Positions 1 to 6,472 of a stretch of 7,213 nucleotides of DNA are shown here, in pieces. The stretch covers positions 1 to 7,213 of the forward strand of contig JBJFGR010000124.1 in NCBI GenBank assembly GCA_051892875.1, read 5' to 3'. A model generated the notes under the pieces. The model worked only from the letters and a program-made list of their open reading frames with translations, did not search any database and had not been told where the DNA came from. This stretch comes from JBJFGR01 sp051892875 (GTDB lineage Bacteria > Pseudomonadota > Gammaproteobacteria > Enterobacterales > Succinivibrionaceae). The position numbers were made by a program, and so were the translations under genes. Positions within the stretch are counted from its first letter, which is position 1; every line of letters begins with the position of its first letter.

Positions 1-26
1 AGGCCTGACAATACTTTGACAGGCCT
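1..26 (+). repeat. Inverted repeat at left edge, possible terminator of a gene outside the window
   Basis: AGGCCTG at 1-7 pairs with CAGGCCT at 20-26 around a 13-base or shorter loop and is followed on the plus strand by TTT. It could end transcription of a convergent plus-strand gene to the left, or be the end of a longer stem cut by the window. The short T-tract keeps confidence low. Confidence 0.3.
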
Positions 27-79
27 TTAGGGAATTTAAACTTCAAAACTCAGGTTTATATATTGAATAAAAATGTTAA

Positions 80-114
80 ATACCCCATAAAGGAGTTTTT
101 CCAATATGGGGTAT
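80..114 (-). terminator. Likely Rho-independent terminator of the amylase gene
   Basis: A 10-bp perfect inverted repeat (80-89 with 105-114, core TACCCCATA/TATGGGGTA) lies 34 bases beyond the stop codon. Read on the minus strand, the stem is followed by a T-rich tract (TTAACATTTTTATT), and the 15-base loop has a further 3-bp inner stem. The U-run is interrupted, so efficiency may be moderate. The stem does not have a comparable T-tract on the other side. Confidence 0.6.
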
Positions 115-147
115 AATTATTACTTATTATTACTTATATGTAAAATA

Positions 148-3100
148 TTAGCGCTTTAATTCAAGTAGAATTACATCACCAGTACCACTAATACTTACTT
201 TTCCACCAGATACTTTACCGAACTTACCGCTATAAGCATCTTGTACTTCTGTACCGTCCGCAAAACAATCACCAACTGCAACAGACGAAGCTGAACCTAA
301 GTGAATAACAACTGAATTGTTAATACCCTTATCTTCATTGTTGTAGATACGACAGTATGAACCATCACTTGTAATTGTCTGCTTACCAGCACCTACAGCT
401 ACGTTACGGAATCTGAACTGACCAACTTTCTGCCAGTGAGCTAATGTTGCATTTGATGAGAATGAAGTACTTAATGTATCAACATTCTGAGCCCATGAAG
501 CAGCACTGTCAATATCTGATGGGAAGTTCATATCTGAACGTGTACCATGTTCTGCATCGTTACCTGAACCACCATTATCATTAGGTCTTGCAGTTTCATC
601 ACCATAGTAAACTTGTACGCCACCTGGTAACAATTCTAGCATTGTACCTAATTTCTTCATATCACTTGGACGACATAATGAAGTATCATGAGATGAAACA
701 TATGATAATGCATTCAACTTAGGTGATGCTGAACCTAAACCATATCTCTTAGCATAGTCCTTCCAATCATTTTCACTTGGAACAGAGCATGAACCACCTG
801 CTTGACCGTTGAATGAGAAATTAATCATTGAATCAAAACCACCTTTTGAGGCATAGCCGCCGCCGTCACTTTCGTCAACTTTATAACCCCAATGTTCACC
901 AGTCATCCAGAAGTTGTCAGTCCATGAAGCAGCTACATCATCAGATGCAGAAGTCTTTTCACGCCACTTCTGTAAAGCTTCTTGAGAATATTGTTTTAAT
1001 AACTTCCATGTTTCTTGTGTTACATGCTTAGCTGTATCACAACGGAAACCATCAATACCAAATTCTTCAACCCATGAAGCTAACCAATGAGCTTGGAATT
1101 CAGCTACAGACATATTACCCTTTCTATAAGCTTTAGCAGCTGGTATATCATGTTTATCATCAGCAGTTGCCCATTTCTTTGATAAGAATGCTGGAATTGA
1201 AACACTTGAACCATGTGCAGACGAGTTCTTGAAGTCTGGTAAGTAAGAAATACATGCATTCAAACCATCACCAGATCCACATTGATCGCCGTAACCACCG
1301 AAGATCAACCAATTAGAACCCCACCAAGCATCCCACTTAGAATCTTTTGATTCTGAAATTGGCTTTGAATGCCAGTTACCATCAGATGGAGACCAAGAAT
1401 CACATGCACTCTTGCCATCGCTACGAACACCGAAACCATAATCACACATATCTTGTAATGTTGCATAGCCAGAGTGATTCATAACAATATCAAGAACTAC
1501 ACGAATACCGCGCTTGTGAGCTTCTTTTACAAATGTTCTAAATTCTTCAACTGTACCAACGTTAGCATCCATTGATGTAAAGTCTAATGCATAGTAACCG
1601 TGATATGCATAGTGAGCGAACTTACCAGTAGAACCACCACCTGTCCAACCGTGAGATTGTTCATATGGAGCAGTAATCCAAATAGCGTTCATACCCAATG
1701 ACTTAATATAATCAAGTCTGTCAGTCATACCAACAATATCGCCACCATGGAATGTTGCAGTAGCATGTCCTGTAGCATCCTTATATGGACGACCATAGCT
1801 GTTATCGTTAGACTTTGAACCATTTGCGAAACGGTCTGTCATTACGAAGTATACTAATGCGTTATCCCATGAAAAATCAGTCTTAGCTATTGGCTTTTGG
1901 TATTTAACTTTTACAAACTTATAAGTAGCTTTAGCATTACCATAAGTTATAGTTAATTCTACTGGAACTGCAGAAGCTTTATCTTCAGCGGCTTCAACCT
2001 TTTCACCAACACGGATAATCTGACCATTTACAAATGAACCAGTTACACCATTGATTGTGTATGTACCTTCAGTATCAGCGTTTGTAGAAGCCCCATAAAT
2101 CATCAATGACACATCAACATAAGCTGAAGAAGGATTTTCTTCATTATATGAAATAGTAATTGTTGAATTATTAGCAACTTCGTTACCACCCTTTAACATA
2201 TAAACAGTGTCTTCTGGAGCAGAAGATGACATTCCACATTCTGATAAAGTCTTAAATGTCTTAGATTCCCAATCGAAGCAATCAGTACCTAAAGTGTATT
2301 CTACACCTGGTTGCATTTCTGCAGGGTATCTTCCACCATCTACTTCGTTGAATATAACTGACGCTGATGAAACAGCTTTTGAAGGAGTGTATGCGTAGAA
2401 AGAACTATCACAACCATCAACCTTAGTCATAGCTGTACCAGGCCACTTACCTGCTAAATCAGTTGTAGCAACATAAGCATAGATGTTTGGTACAGTAGAT
2501 GAACTAGCCTTTAATACAATTGAACCAGAATCAACCTTACAAGTATTGCTTGGGTCATATACCTTTATATTTGAAGAATCTATACCCTTAAATTCAATTA
2601 AATCAGTATCTGGAGTAGTATCACATTCACTACCCTGACATGCAGGAACATTAATTGAAACCTTTGCAGAACCTGTTCTTGAACCTGATGAATTTGAAGC
2701 TATAACTTCAATTTCAACTGTCTTTGCAGTTTTACCTTTTTGGAATGTAAATGTCTTAGATGTTTCATTATACTTTGAAGTAACATCTGTTTGACCTGGA
2801 ACCTTCCATGTATATGTAACACCTTTATAACCAGTTGCTACATTTACAGTCGCTTTAACTGTTTTACCTACATTTTGTTCTGAGTGAGATACTTGAACAT
2901 CAATATCTGAGGTATCATTGCATGAATCTGGTAATTTTTCAGGTGTACACTCTGTAACTGTCTTTGTTGTACAAATTTGACCTGAACGTCCTATACCAGC
3001 TTTTAAATTACCAACAGCTGCTAAACGAACATCATATTCATCAACATCTTCTTTTTCTTGAGATGTAGAATCATCCTTTGAATATGCTTCAGAAGCAACA

Positions 3101-6100
3101 TCAATTAAGTTCGGAGTCCATGGTAATGCATCCATCATAGATTCACCGAAGGTACTGAATGCAAATAAGCCTAATCCATTATTTTCAATATCTGAAGCCG
3201 TAATATCTAATGATTCTAATGGGATAGCAACTTGGTATAAACGACCAGATGCACCTGCATTACTTGCTAATAAATCTTCATAACCACCTTCTAAGTATGA
3301 ATCTTTACCTTTACCATAGTTATTAGAATGACCCCAGTAATTCTTTGAAACTGTTCCGTCTAGAACTGCTCTTTCAATTCCTGCATCATCAAAGCCAATT
3401 AAGTAACCACTCTTTGAATCATAAGAGAACTTACCATCAGCATTAGTCTTGAATAAGCCTGGTGTGTTAACTGTTGGAACACGAGGATGGAACATTAATA
3501 TGGTGTCAAAACCTTCCTTAACATTATAGAAAGGAGTCTTAGTCCAAACACCTTCACCACCAACAACTTCACCATTACCTAAAGTTCTCTTACCTGTTCT
3601 AATACCGATGCCCATAGGTAGGAATTGATCACAAGAGTAGTCGAAATCACCACACTTTTCAGCATTTTGAAGATTTGGCATTTCAACCATTACATATAGC
3701 TTTTCATCATCCCATGCAGCATATAATGCATAGAAATCTGTTGCTTTTTCATGGTAACCACGGAAAGCACGAGGGTCATCATTTGCAGCACCTTGAGCCA
3801 CTATCATATCAGTAGTCCAATCTGAAGCAGATGTCATGCTGATAGTCTTTCTCTTACCTAATTGACCATTTGGATTTGTAGCATAATATTCTGTATTAAT
3901 AGAAGATAAACTTGAATCTACAGCAGCTGCTTTTGTAGTTGGTGCCACATCACCAGTACACACTTGAACAGTCTTTTCTACACATTCTTGCTTACATTCT
4001 GCAGGATCTATTTCACCTTTACAATAAGGATCATTTTCCTTACAAATTTCATCTTGAATATTTACATTTACACTTAATGCATTGCTCTTAACACTCTTGC
4101 CTGTTGACTTATCTGTTAAAGTTAATAACACAGTATAAGTTCCATTTGCCTTATATGTATGAGAAGGATTAGCTTCAGTAGATGTTGAACCATCACCGAA
4201 ATTCCATAAATATTGAGCATTTTCAGCAGCTACATTCTTTATATTTGAAGTAAATGCAAACGAAGAAGAACTTGTCATTGAATAAGTTGTTGTTACAGAA
4301 GGTTGTAAAATTATACCACCATTTGTAACTTCAACTTTTAAAGGTTCAGGAATAGTATATGATAAACCATTAGAATCTGTTACCTTTAAGTTAATTTCAT
4401 ACACACCTTCTTTTGAGTATACGTGTGTAGTGTTTTCATGTGTAGACATTGAGTTATCACCAAATGTCCAAATGTATGATAAAGAACCTTTACCATTATA
4501 CTTAGCACCAGCTTCGCAAGTTATAGAAAGGTTGTTTGCTACACATTGAGGATCAGCAGTTAAAGTTACATCACCAGATGAAGAAGCATTGGAAATTTTA
4601 ACTTTTAACTCTTTAGAATATGATAAACCTGTTTTATCCTTTATTTGGAATATAACAGTATATTCTTTGTTTGATTTATATGTATGTGATATTGACTTAG
4701 AATCAGTTGTGCTAGAAGAACCATCACCAAAATCCCAAGTGTATTCTAATTCTTTAGAAGTACCATTATAGATTGGGTTTGCAGTGAAGGTAACAACACC
4801 ATTATCTCCATAATTAAATGAAACATCAGCTTTTAAATCATCACTTATTGTAGAAATATTAACAGTTCTAACAATAGTCGAACAAGAACCATTAGCACAA
4901 ACTCTTAATTCGACTGAATAATTACCATCTGCTTTATATGTATGTTCTGGACTTTCTTCAGTAGAAGTTTGACCATCGCCAAAATTCCAAAAATATGTAT
5001 AATCAACATTTGGATTCTTTGAAGTAGTGTTCTTGAAAGCTACAGTTTTTGAACTTTGCTTAATATCAAAATTTGGTTCAATTTCAAGGCTAGAAGAAAT
5101 TGAATCTATTTTTACAACTTTAGATAAAATAGCTGTTTCTTTTCCATCGTAAACAATTAATGTAACCTTGTATGACCCCTTTTGACTGTAATTATGAACT
5201 ACATTTGCTTCTTTTGAAGATGTAGAATCACCAAAGAACCATGAATAAGTTAAAAAATCATCATCTTTATCTGATGATAAATTTTTAAAATCAACTTTTC
5301 CATTATCAACAGTAAATTCAAAATCAGCATCTGGTGTATTATTATTTAAAATCTTTATATTACTACCATCTATGATACCATTTTGTTCATAAATAATATT
5401 TAATGAAACGTTAATGCTAATTTTTGACTGATCTAATTTTTCTTCAAAAGCGTTCTTTAGAGGGGTAATAATTTCATTTAAAACTCTGGATACTTCAGAT
5501 TTACTAGTATCCTTAGTTAAAATTGTACTCTTATTAGGATTATTTGCAGAAAAACCGTTTTTATCCAAACTTAAGCTTGCAACTATATCTGAAAGAACCT
5601 GTAATTCAGAATTTCCTTCAATTTTACTATATTCAGTTGTTGGACTAAAATATGATTCATTCTTACCTGTTATATCAGATAATTCTTTAGCTGAAATTTT
5701 ATTTGTTAAATTAGAAATAGGATTAACATATAAAGTATTTCTATTATTTTCGGAACCACCAGCTGAAGCTGGAACAACCATTGTTAAAGTTTTACCTTCT
5801 CCATCTATAGCTTCAACTAAAATATTTCTATCTCTAAAATCACTATCTAAAGTTGAATCCCATGTTAATGTAGCTTCACCACTTAAAACATCTGACTGTG
5901 TATAGGTATATTTTGAATCAGAAGAGTCACATTTGAAATCACCATTCGTGTCTAAACAAACTTTAACAGTTTTAAAAACTGAATTAGTATCATTTTCACT
6001 AGATGATGAAGAAGATAACACTCCACTTGTACTTACAGCCACATCAGAATTTAATACAGTTCCTAATGTATTTGCTGCTCTATTACTAGAAAAAGTATCA

Positions 6101-6234
6101 AATTTAACAACTTGACTTACTTTTTGACTTGTTGTAGAACTATCTCCACTACTTGAAGAACCACCAGATCCACCACCACATGCAGTTACAGCCATAGCTG
6201 AAGTGATGCACAAAGCTAATTTTGTTAACTTCAT
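148..6234 (-). CDS. Multidomain lipoprotein alpha-amylase, MalS-type GH13 with PKD and starch-binding modules
   Basis: Predicted endo-acting alpha-1,4-glucan hydrolase attached to a membrane by a lipidated N-terminus. Domains in order (residues): lipoprotein signal 1-19 (Cys19 in VTAC), Gly/Ser linker 20-36, small module with D-x-N-x-D motif 85-180, helical segment 185-295, five PKD domains 301-725, Cys-rich strand 731-759, CBM9/DOMON-like 796-1085, second Cys-rich strand 1088-1105, Ig-like 1108-1197, CBM26-like 1222-1322, unassigned beta module 1340-1447, GH13 barrel 1453-1945, C-terminal beta domain 1950-2028. The catalytic residues are all present: Asp1733 (GFRCDTAKH), Glu1780 (GEHWG) and Asp1850 (SSHD). 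E. coli MalS is about 676 residues and soluble; this protein is three times longer. The ATG at 6232-6234 is chosen because a signal peptide follows directly and a weak GGGA lies 7 nt upstream; the stop is TAA. It appears monocistronic. The amylase function is near certain; cell-surface location is inferred. Confidence 0.95.
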   Translation of the reverse strand: MKLTKLALCITSAMAVTACGGGSGGSSSSGDSSTTSQKVSQVVKFDTFSSNRAANTLGTVLNSDVAVSTSGVLSSSSSSENDTNSVFKTVKVCLDTNGDFKCDSSDSKYTYTQSDVLSGEATLTWDSTLDSDFRDRNILVEAIDGEGKTLTMVVPASAGGSENNRNTLYVNPISNLTNKISAKELSDITGKNESYFSPTTEYSKIEGNSELQVLSDIVASLSLDKNGFSANNPNKSTILTKDTSKSEVSRVLNEIITPLKNAFEEKLDQSKISINVSLNIIYEQNGIIDGSNIKILNNNTPDADFEFTVDNGKVDFKNLSSDKDDDFLTYSWFFGDSTSSKEANVVHNYSQKGSYKVTLIVYDGKETAILSKVVKIDSISSSLEIEPNFDIKQSSKTVAFKNTTSKNPNVDYTYFWNFGDGQTSTEESPEHTYKADGNYSVELRVCANGSCSTIVRTVNISTISDDLKADVSFNYGDNGVVTFTANPIYNGTSKELEYTWDFGDGSSSTTDSKSISHTYKSNKEYTVIFQIKDKTGLSYSKELKVKISNASSSGDVTLTADPQCVANNLSITCEAGAKYNGKGSLSYIWTFGDNSMSTHENTTHVYSKEGVYEINLKVTDSNGLSYTIPEPLKVEVTNGGIILQPSVTTTYSMTSSSSFAFTSNIKNVAAENAQYLWNFGDGSTSTEANPSHTYKANGTYTVLLTLTDKSTGKSVKSNALSVNVNIQDEICKENDPYCKGEIDPAECKQECVEKTVQVCTGDVAPTTKAAAVDSSLSSINTEYYATNPNGQLGKRKTISMTSASDWTTDMIVAQGAANDDPRAFRGYHEKATDFYALYAAWDDEKLYVMVEMPNLQNAEKCGDFDYSCDQFLPMGIGIRTGKRTLGNGEVVGGEGVWTKTPFYNVKEGFDTILMFHPRVPTVNTPGLFKTNADGKFSYDSKSGYLIGFDDAGIERAVLDGTVSKNYWGHSNNYGKGKDSYLEGGYEDLLASNAGASGRLYQVAIPLESLDITASDIENNGLGLFAFSTFGESMMDALPWTPNLIDVASEAYSKDDSTSQEKEDVDEYDVRLAAVGNLKAGIGRSGQICTTKTVTECTPEKLPDSCNDTSDIDVQVSHSEQNVGKTVKATVNVATGYKGVTYTWKVPGQTDVTSKYNETSKTFTFQKGKTAKTVEIEVIASNSSGSRTGSAKVSINVPACQGSECDTTPDTDLIEFKGIDSSNIKVYDPSNTCKVDSGSIVLKASSSTVPNIYAYVATTDLAGKWPGTAMTKVDGCDSSFYAYTPSKAVSSASVIFNEVDGGRYPAEMQPGVEYTLGTDCFDWESKTFKTLSECGMSSSAPEDTVYMLKGGNEVANNSTITISYNEENPSSAYVDVSLMIYGASTNADTEGTYTINGVTGSFVNGQIIRVGEKVEAAEDKASAVPVELTITYGNAKATYKFVKVKYQKPIAKTDFSWDNALVYFVMTDRFANGSKSNDNSYGRPYKDATGHATATFHGGDIVGMTDRLDYIKSLGMNAIWITAPYEQSHGWTGGGSTGKFAHYAYHGYYALDFTSMDANVGTVEEFRTFVKEAHKRGIRVVLDIVMNHSGYATLQDMCDYGFGVRSDGKSACDSWSPSDGNWHSKPISESKDSKWDAWWGSNWLIFGGYGDQCGSGDGLNACISYLPDFKNSSAHGSSVSIPAFLSKKWATADDKHDIPAAKAYRKGNMSVAEFQAHWLASWVEEFGIDGFRCDTAKHVTQETWKLLKQYSQEALQKWREKTSASDDVAASWTDNFWMTGEHWGYKVDESDGGGYASKGGFDSMINFSFNGQAGGSCSVPSENDWKDYAKRYGLGSASPKLNALSYVSSHDTSLCRPSDMKKLGTMLELLPGGVQVYYGDETARPNDNGGSGNDAEHGTRSDMNFPSDIDSAASWAQNVDTLSTSFSSNATLAHWQKVGQFRFRNVAVGAGKQTITSDGSYCRIYNNEDKGINNSVVIHLGSASSVAVGDCFADGTEVQDAYSGKFGKVSGGKVSISGTGDVILLELKR
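400..1878 (-). other. GH13 catalytic domain, MalS type (probably GH13_19)
   Basis: Residues 1453-1945. All conserved amylase regions are readable: FHGGD (1495-1499), DIVMNH (1582-1587), LPDFK (1665-1669), GFRCDTAKH (1729-1737, nucleophile Asp1733), TGEHWG (1778-1783, acid/base Glu1780), SSHD (1847-1850, Asp1850), and GGVQVYYGDE (1871-1880). Stretches such as VYFVMTDRFANG, HYAYHGYY, FWMTGE and GTRSDMN recall E. coli MalS closely, which places it in that subfamily. Cys pairs 1597/1611, 1652/1661 and 1816/1854 may be disulphides. The region after 1950, with Cys1961 and Cys1990, is the usual C-terminal beta domain. Confidence 0.93.
1894..2217 (-). other. Unassigned beta module between starch-binding and catalytic domains
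   Basis: Residues 1340-1447, all-beta in appearance, with the stretch TYTINGVTGSFVNGQIIRVG (1391-1410) ending in a strand that runs straight into the GH13 barrel. Similar 'Y-x-I-N-G ... F-x-N-G-x-x-I-x-x-G' units accompany CBM26 modules in some bacterial amylases as I recall, but I cannot name the family. It could be a second glucan-binding module or a structural N-domain. Confidence 0.4.
2269..2571 (-). other. CBM26-like starch-binding module
   Basis: Residues 1222-1322. NIYAYVATTDLAGKWPGTAM (1250-1269) followed by F-Y-A-Y, then V-I-F-N-E and a Y-P-A-E-M-Q-P-G segment match the usual order of starch-binding module 26: I-Y-x-Y, W-P-G-x-x-M, then v-I-F-N and q-x-P-G. In that family aromatic residues on the exposed face, here including Tyr1252, Tyr1254 and Trp1264, contact the glucan helix. 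Cys1232, Cys1275, Cys1319 and Cys1333 could give two disulphides. It would keep the adjacent catalytic domain on starch. Confidence 0.75.
2644..2913 (-). other. Ig-like domain
   Basis: Residues 1108-1197 form an all-beta, roughly 90-residue unit with the pattern YTWKVPG (1141-1147) and a final strand of alternating Val/Ile (KVSINV). It resembles PKD/Ig-like folds but lacks the G-D-G motif of the five upstream PKD domains. Cys1199 and Cys1204 follow in the linker. Probably a spacer. Confidence 0.5.
2980..3849 (-). other. CBM9/DOMON-like carbohydrate-binding domain
   Basis: Residues 796-1085. The stretch DWTTDMIV near the start, then ATDFYALYAAWDDEKLYVMV (831-850), resembles the typical 'target protein, then A-W-D-D-x-x-L-Y-v' core of CBM9-like and DOMON-like beta-sandwiches that occur in amylopullulanases and other extracellular glycosidases. 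About 290 residues is long for one such domain, so insertions or loops are likely. Its ligand is probably a glucan but is not shown by sequence. Cys861 and Cys868 may form a local disulphide. Confidence 0.6.
4060..5334 (-). other. Array of five PKD domains
   Basis: Residues 301-725. Each unit carries the PKD signature around W-x-F-G-D-x followed by a H-x-Y segment: unit 1 about 301-377 (WFFGDS 332-337), unit 2 about 387-461 (WNFGDG 416-421), unit 3 about 468-549 (WDFGDG 500-505), unit 4 about 555-637 (WTFGDN 589-594), unit 5 about 645-725 (WNFGDG 677-682). Units 2 and 4 each contain a close Cys pair (446/451; 564/573). PKD repeats in secreted polysaccharide hydrolases usually act as rigid spacers or help bind insoluble substrate. 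The array probably lifts the catalytic part off the membrane. Confidence 0.9.
5695..5982 (-). other. N-terminal module with Cys-bracketed D-x-N-x-D motif
   Basis: Residues 85-180. The segment VCLDTNGDFKCD (92-103) places Asp95, Asn97 and Asp99 between Cys93 and Cys102, a pattern seen at the front of many gammaproteobacterial multidomain lipoproteins (VCxDxNxNxxCD), followed by a short beta-rich fold and an NPIS segment (171-174). The Asp/Asn spacing would suit a calcium loop and the cysteines a disulphide; both are inference. The following residues 185-295 look mainly helical. Confidence 0.5.
6178..6234 (-). other. Lipoprotein signal peptide and lipobox
   Basis: Residues 1-19. Lys2 and Lys5 form the positive n-region, residues 6-16 are hydrophobic, and the lipobox VTAC ends in Cys19, the expected site of lipidation and signal peptidase II cleavage. 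Residue +2 after the Cys is Gly, not the Asp that retains lipoproteins in the inner membrane of E. coli, so outer-membrane sorting is expected. A flexible Gly/Ser/Thr tether (20-36) follows. Whether the protein faces the periplasm or the outside cannot be read from this segment. Confidence 0.9.
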
Positions 6235-6241
6235 AAGTTTT

Positions 6242-6245
6242 TCCC
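6242..6245 (-). promoter_or_regulatory. Weak ribosome binding site of the amylase gene
   Basis: GGGA seven bases before the ATG is the only purine-rich Shine-Dalgarno-like element near the start. It supports the start chosen from the signal peptide. Confidence 0.45.
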
Positions 6246-6325
6246 AAATTATAATTTTAAATGATCAATTTTCTTATACTAAAACTGCGTTAAATTATTA
6301 TTAAATACAGTTTAATTAGTGTTAC

Positions 6326-6354
6326 ATAGTACACATTTTAGAATACGTTTTCAA
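6326..6354 (-). promoter_or_regulatory. Candidate sigma-70 promoter of the amylase gene
   Basis: On the minus strand TTGAAA (6349-6354) is separated by 17 bases from TACTAT (6326-6331). A start near 6318 would give an untranslated leader of about 85 bases and place the CRP site centre about 81 bases upstream, near the -82.5 position allowed for class I CRP activation. The -10 matches consensus at only four of six bases, so another start in this AT-rich region is possible. Confidence 0.4.
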
Positions 6355-6388
6355 ACAAAATTTGGGGTATATCTCACATATAACAAGT

Positions 6389-6410
6389 AATCGTGATAAA
6401 TATCACAATT
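6389..6410. promoter_or_regulatory. Near-consensus CRP (cAMP receptor protein) site
   Basis: CGTGA (6392-6396), six bases, then TCACA (6403-6407) matches TGTGA-N6-TCACA at nine of ten positions, with AAT and ATT flanks extending the symmetry. It lies about 165 bases before the amylase start codon. E. coli malS and the other mal genes are cAMP-CRP dependent, so catabolite control of this gene is a reasonable inference. A much poorer second match (TGGGG-N6-TCACA, 6363-6378) lies closer to the gene. Confidence 0.7.
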
Positions 6411-6448
6411 ATTAAACAATATTAATTTTTTATACTTATGTTTTTGAT

Positions 6449-6472
6449 TTTGGTTTGGTTTGGTTTGGTTTG
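6449..6472 (+). repeat. (TTTGG)n pentanucleotide tandem repeat
   Basis: Four complete TTTGG units plus TTTG, without a mismatch, about 215 to 240 bases upstream of the amylase start and 40 to 60 bases beyond the CRP site. The plus strand carries four GG pairs with TTT spacers, enough for a two-layer G-quadruplex. A repeat of this kind can also change copy number by strand slippage. Confidence 0.9.

Noticed and set aside
828..1031. Plus-strand open frame of 67 codons inside the amylase gene
   Set aside because: It lies wholly antisense to the catalytic domain, has no ribosome binding site and a composition typical of a shadow frame (His- and Gln-rich).
2207..2398. Plus-strand open frame of 63 codons inside the amylase gene
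   Set aside because: Antisense to the CBM26-like region, whose minus-strand frame is clearly the coding one.
4589..4771. Plus-strand open frame of 60 codons inside the amylase gene
   Set aside because: Antisense to PKD unit 3 and the start of unit 4; no start signal and no recognisable product.
5933..6115. Plus-strand open frame of 60 codons inside the amylase gene
   Set aside because: Antisense to the Ser-rich N-terminal part of the lipoprotein; long simple codons on one strand often leave the other open.
6248..6253. Perfect TATAAT on the minus strand just before the amylase start
   Set aside because: A start from it would leave only about seven bases before the ATG, excluding the ribosome binding site, and there is no matching -35.
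6261..6275. TTGATCA element as an FNR site
   Set aside because: Only one half matches TTGAT-N4-ATCAA; the second half is absent.
6362..6372. GGGGTATA as a MalT box
   Set aside because: Only the GGGG is shared with the GGGGA[T/G]GA consensus and there is no paired second box.
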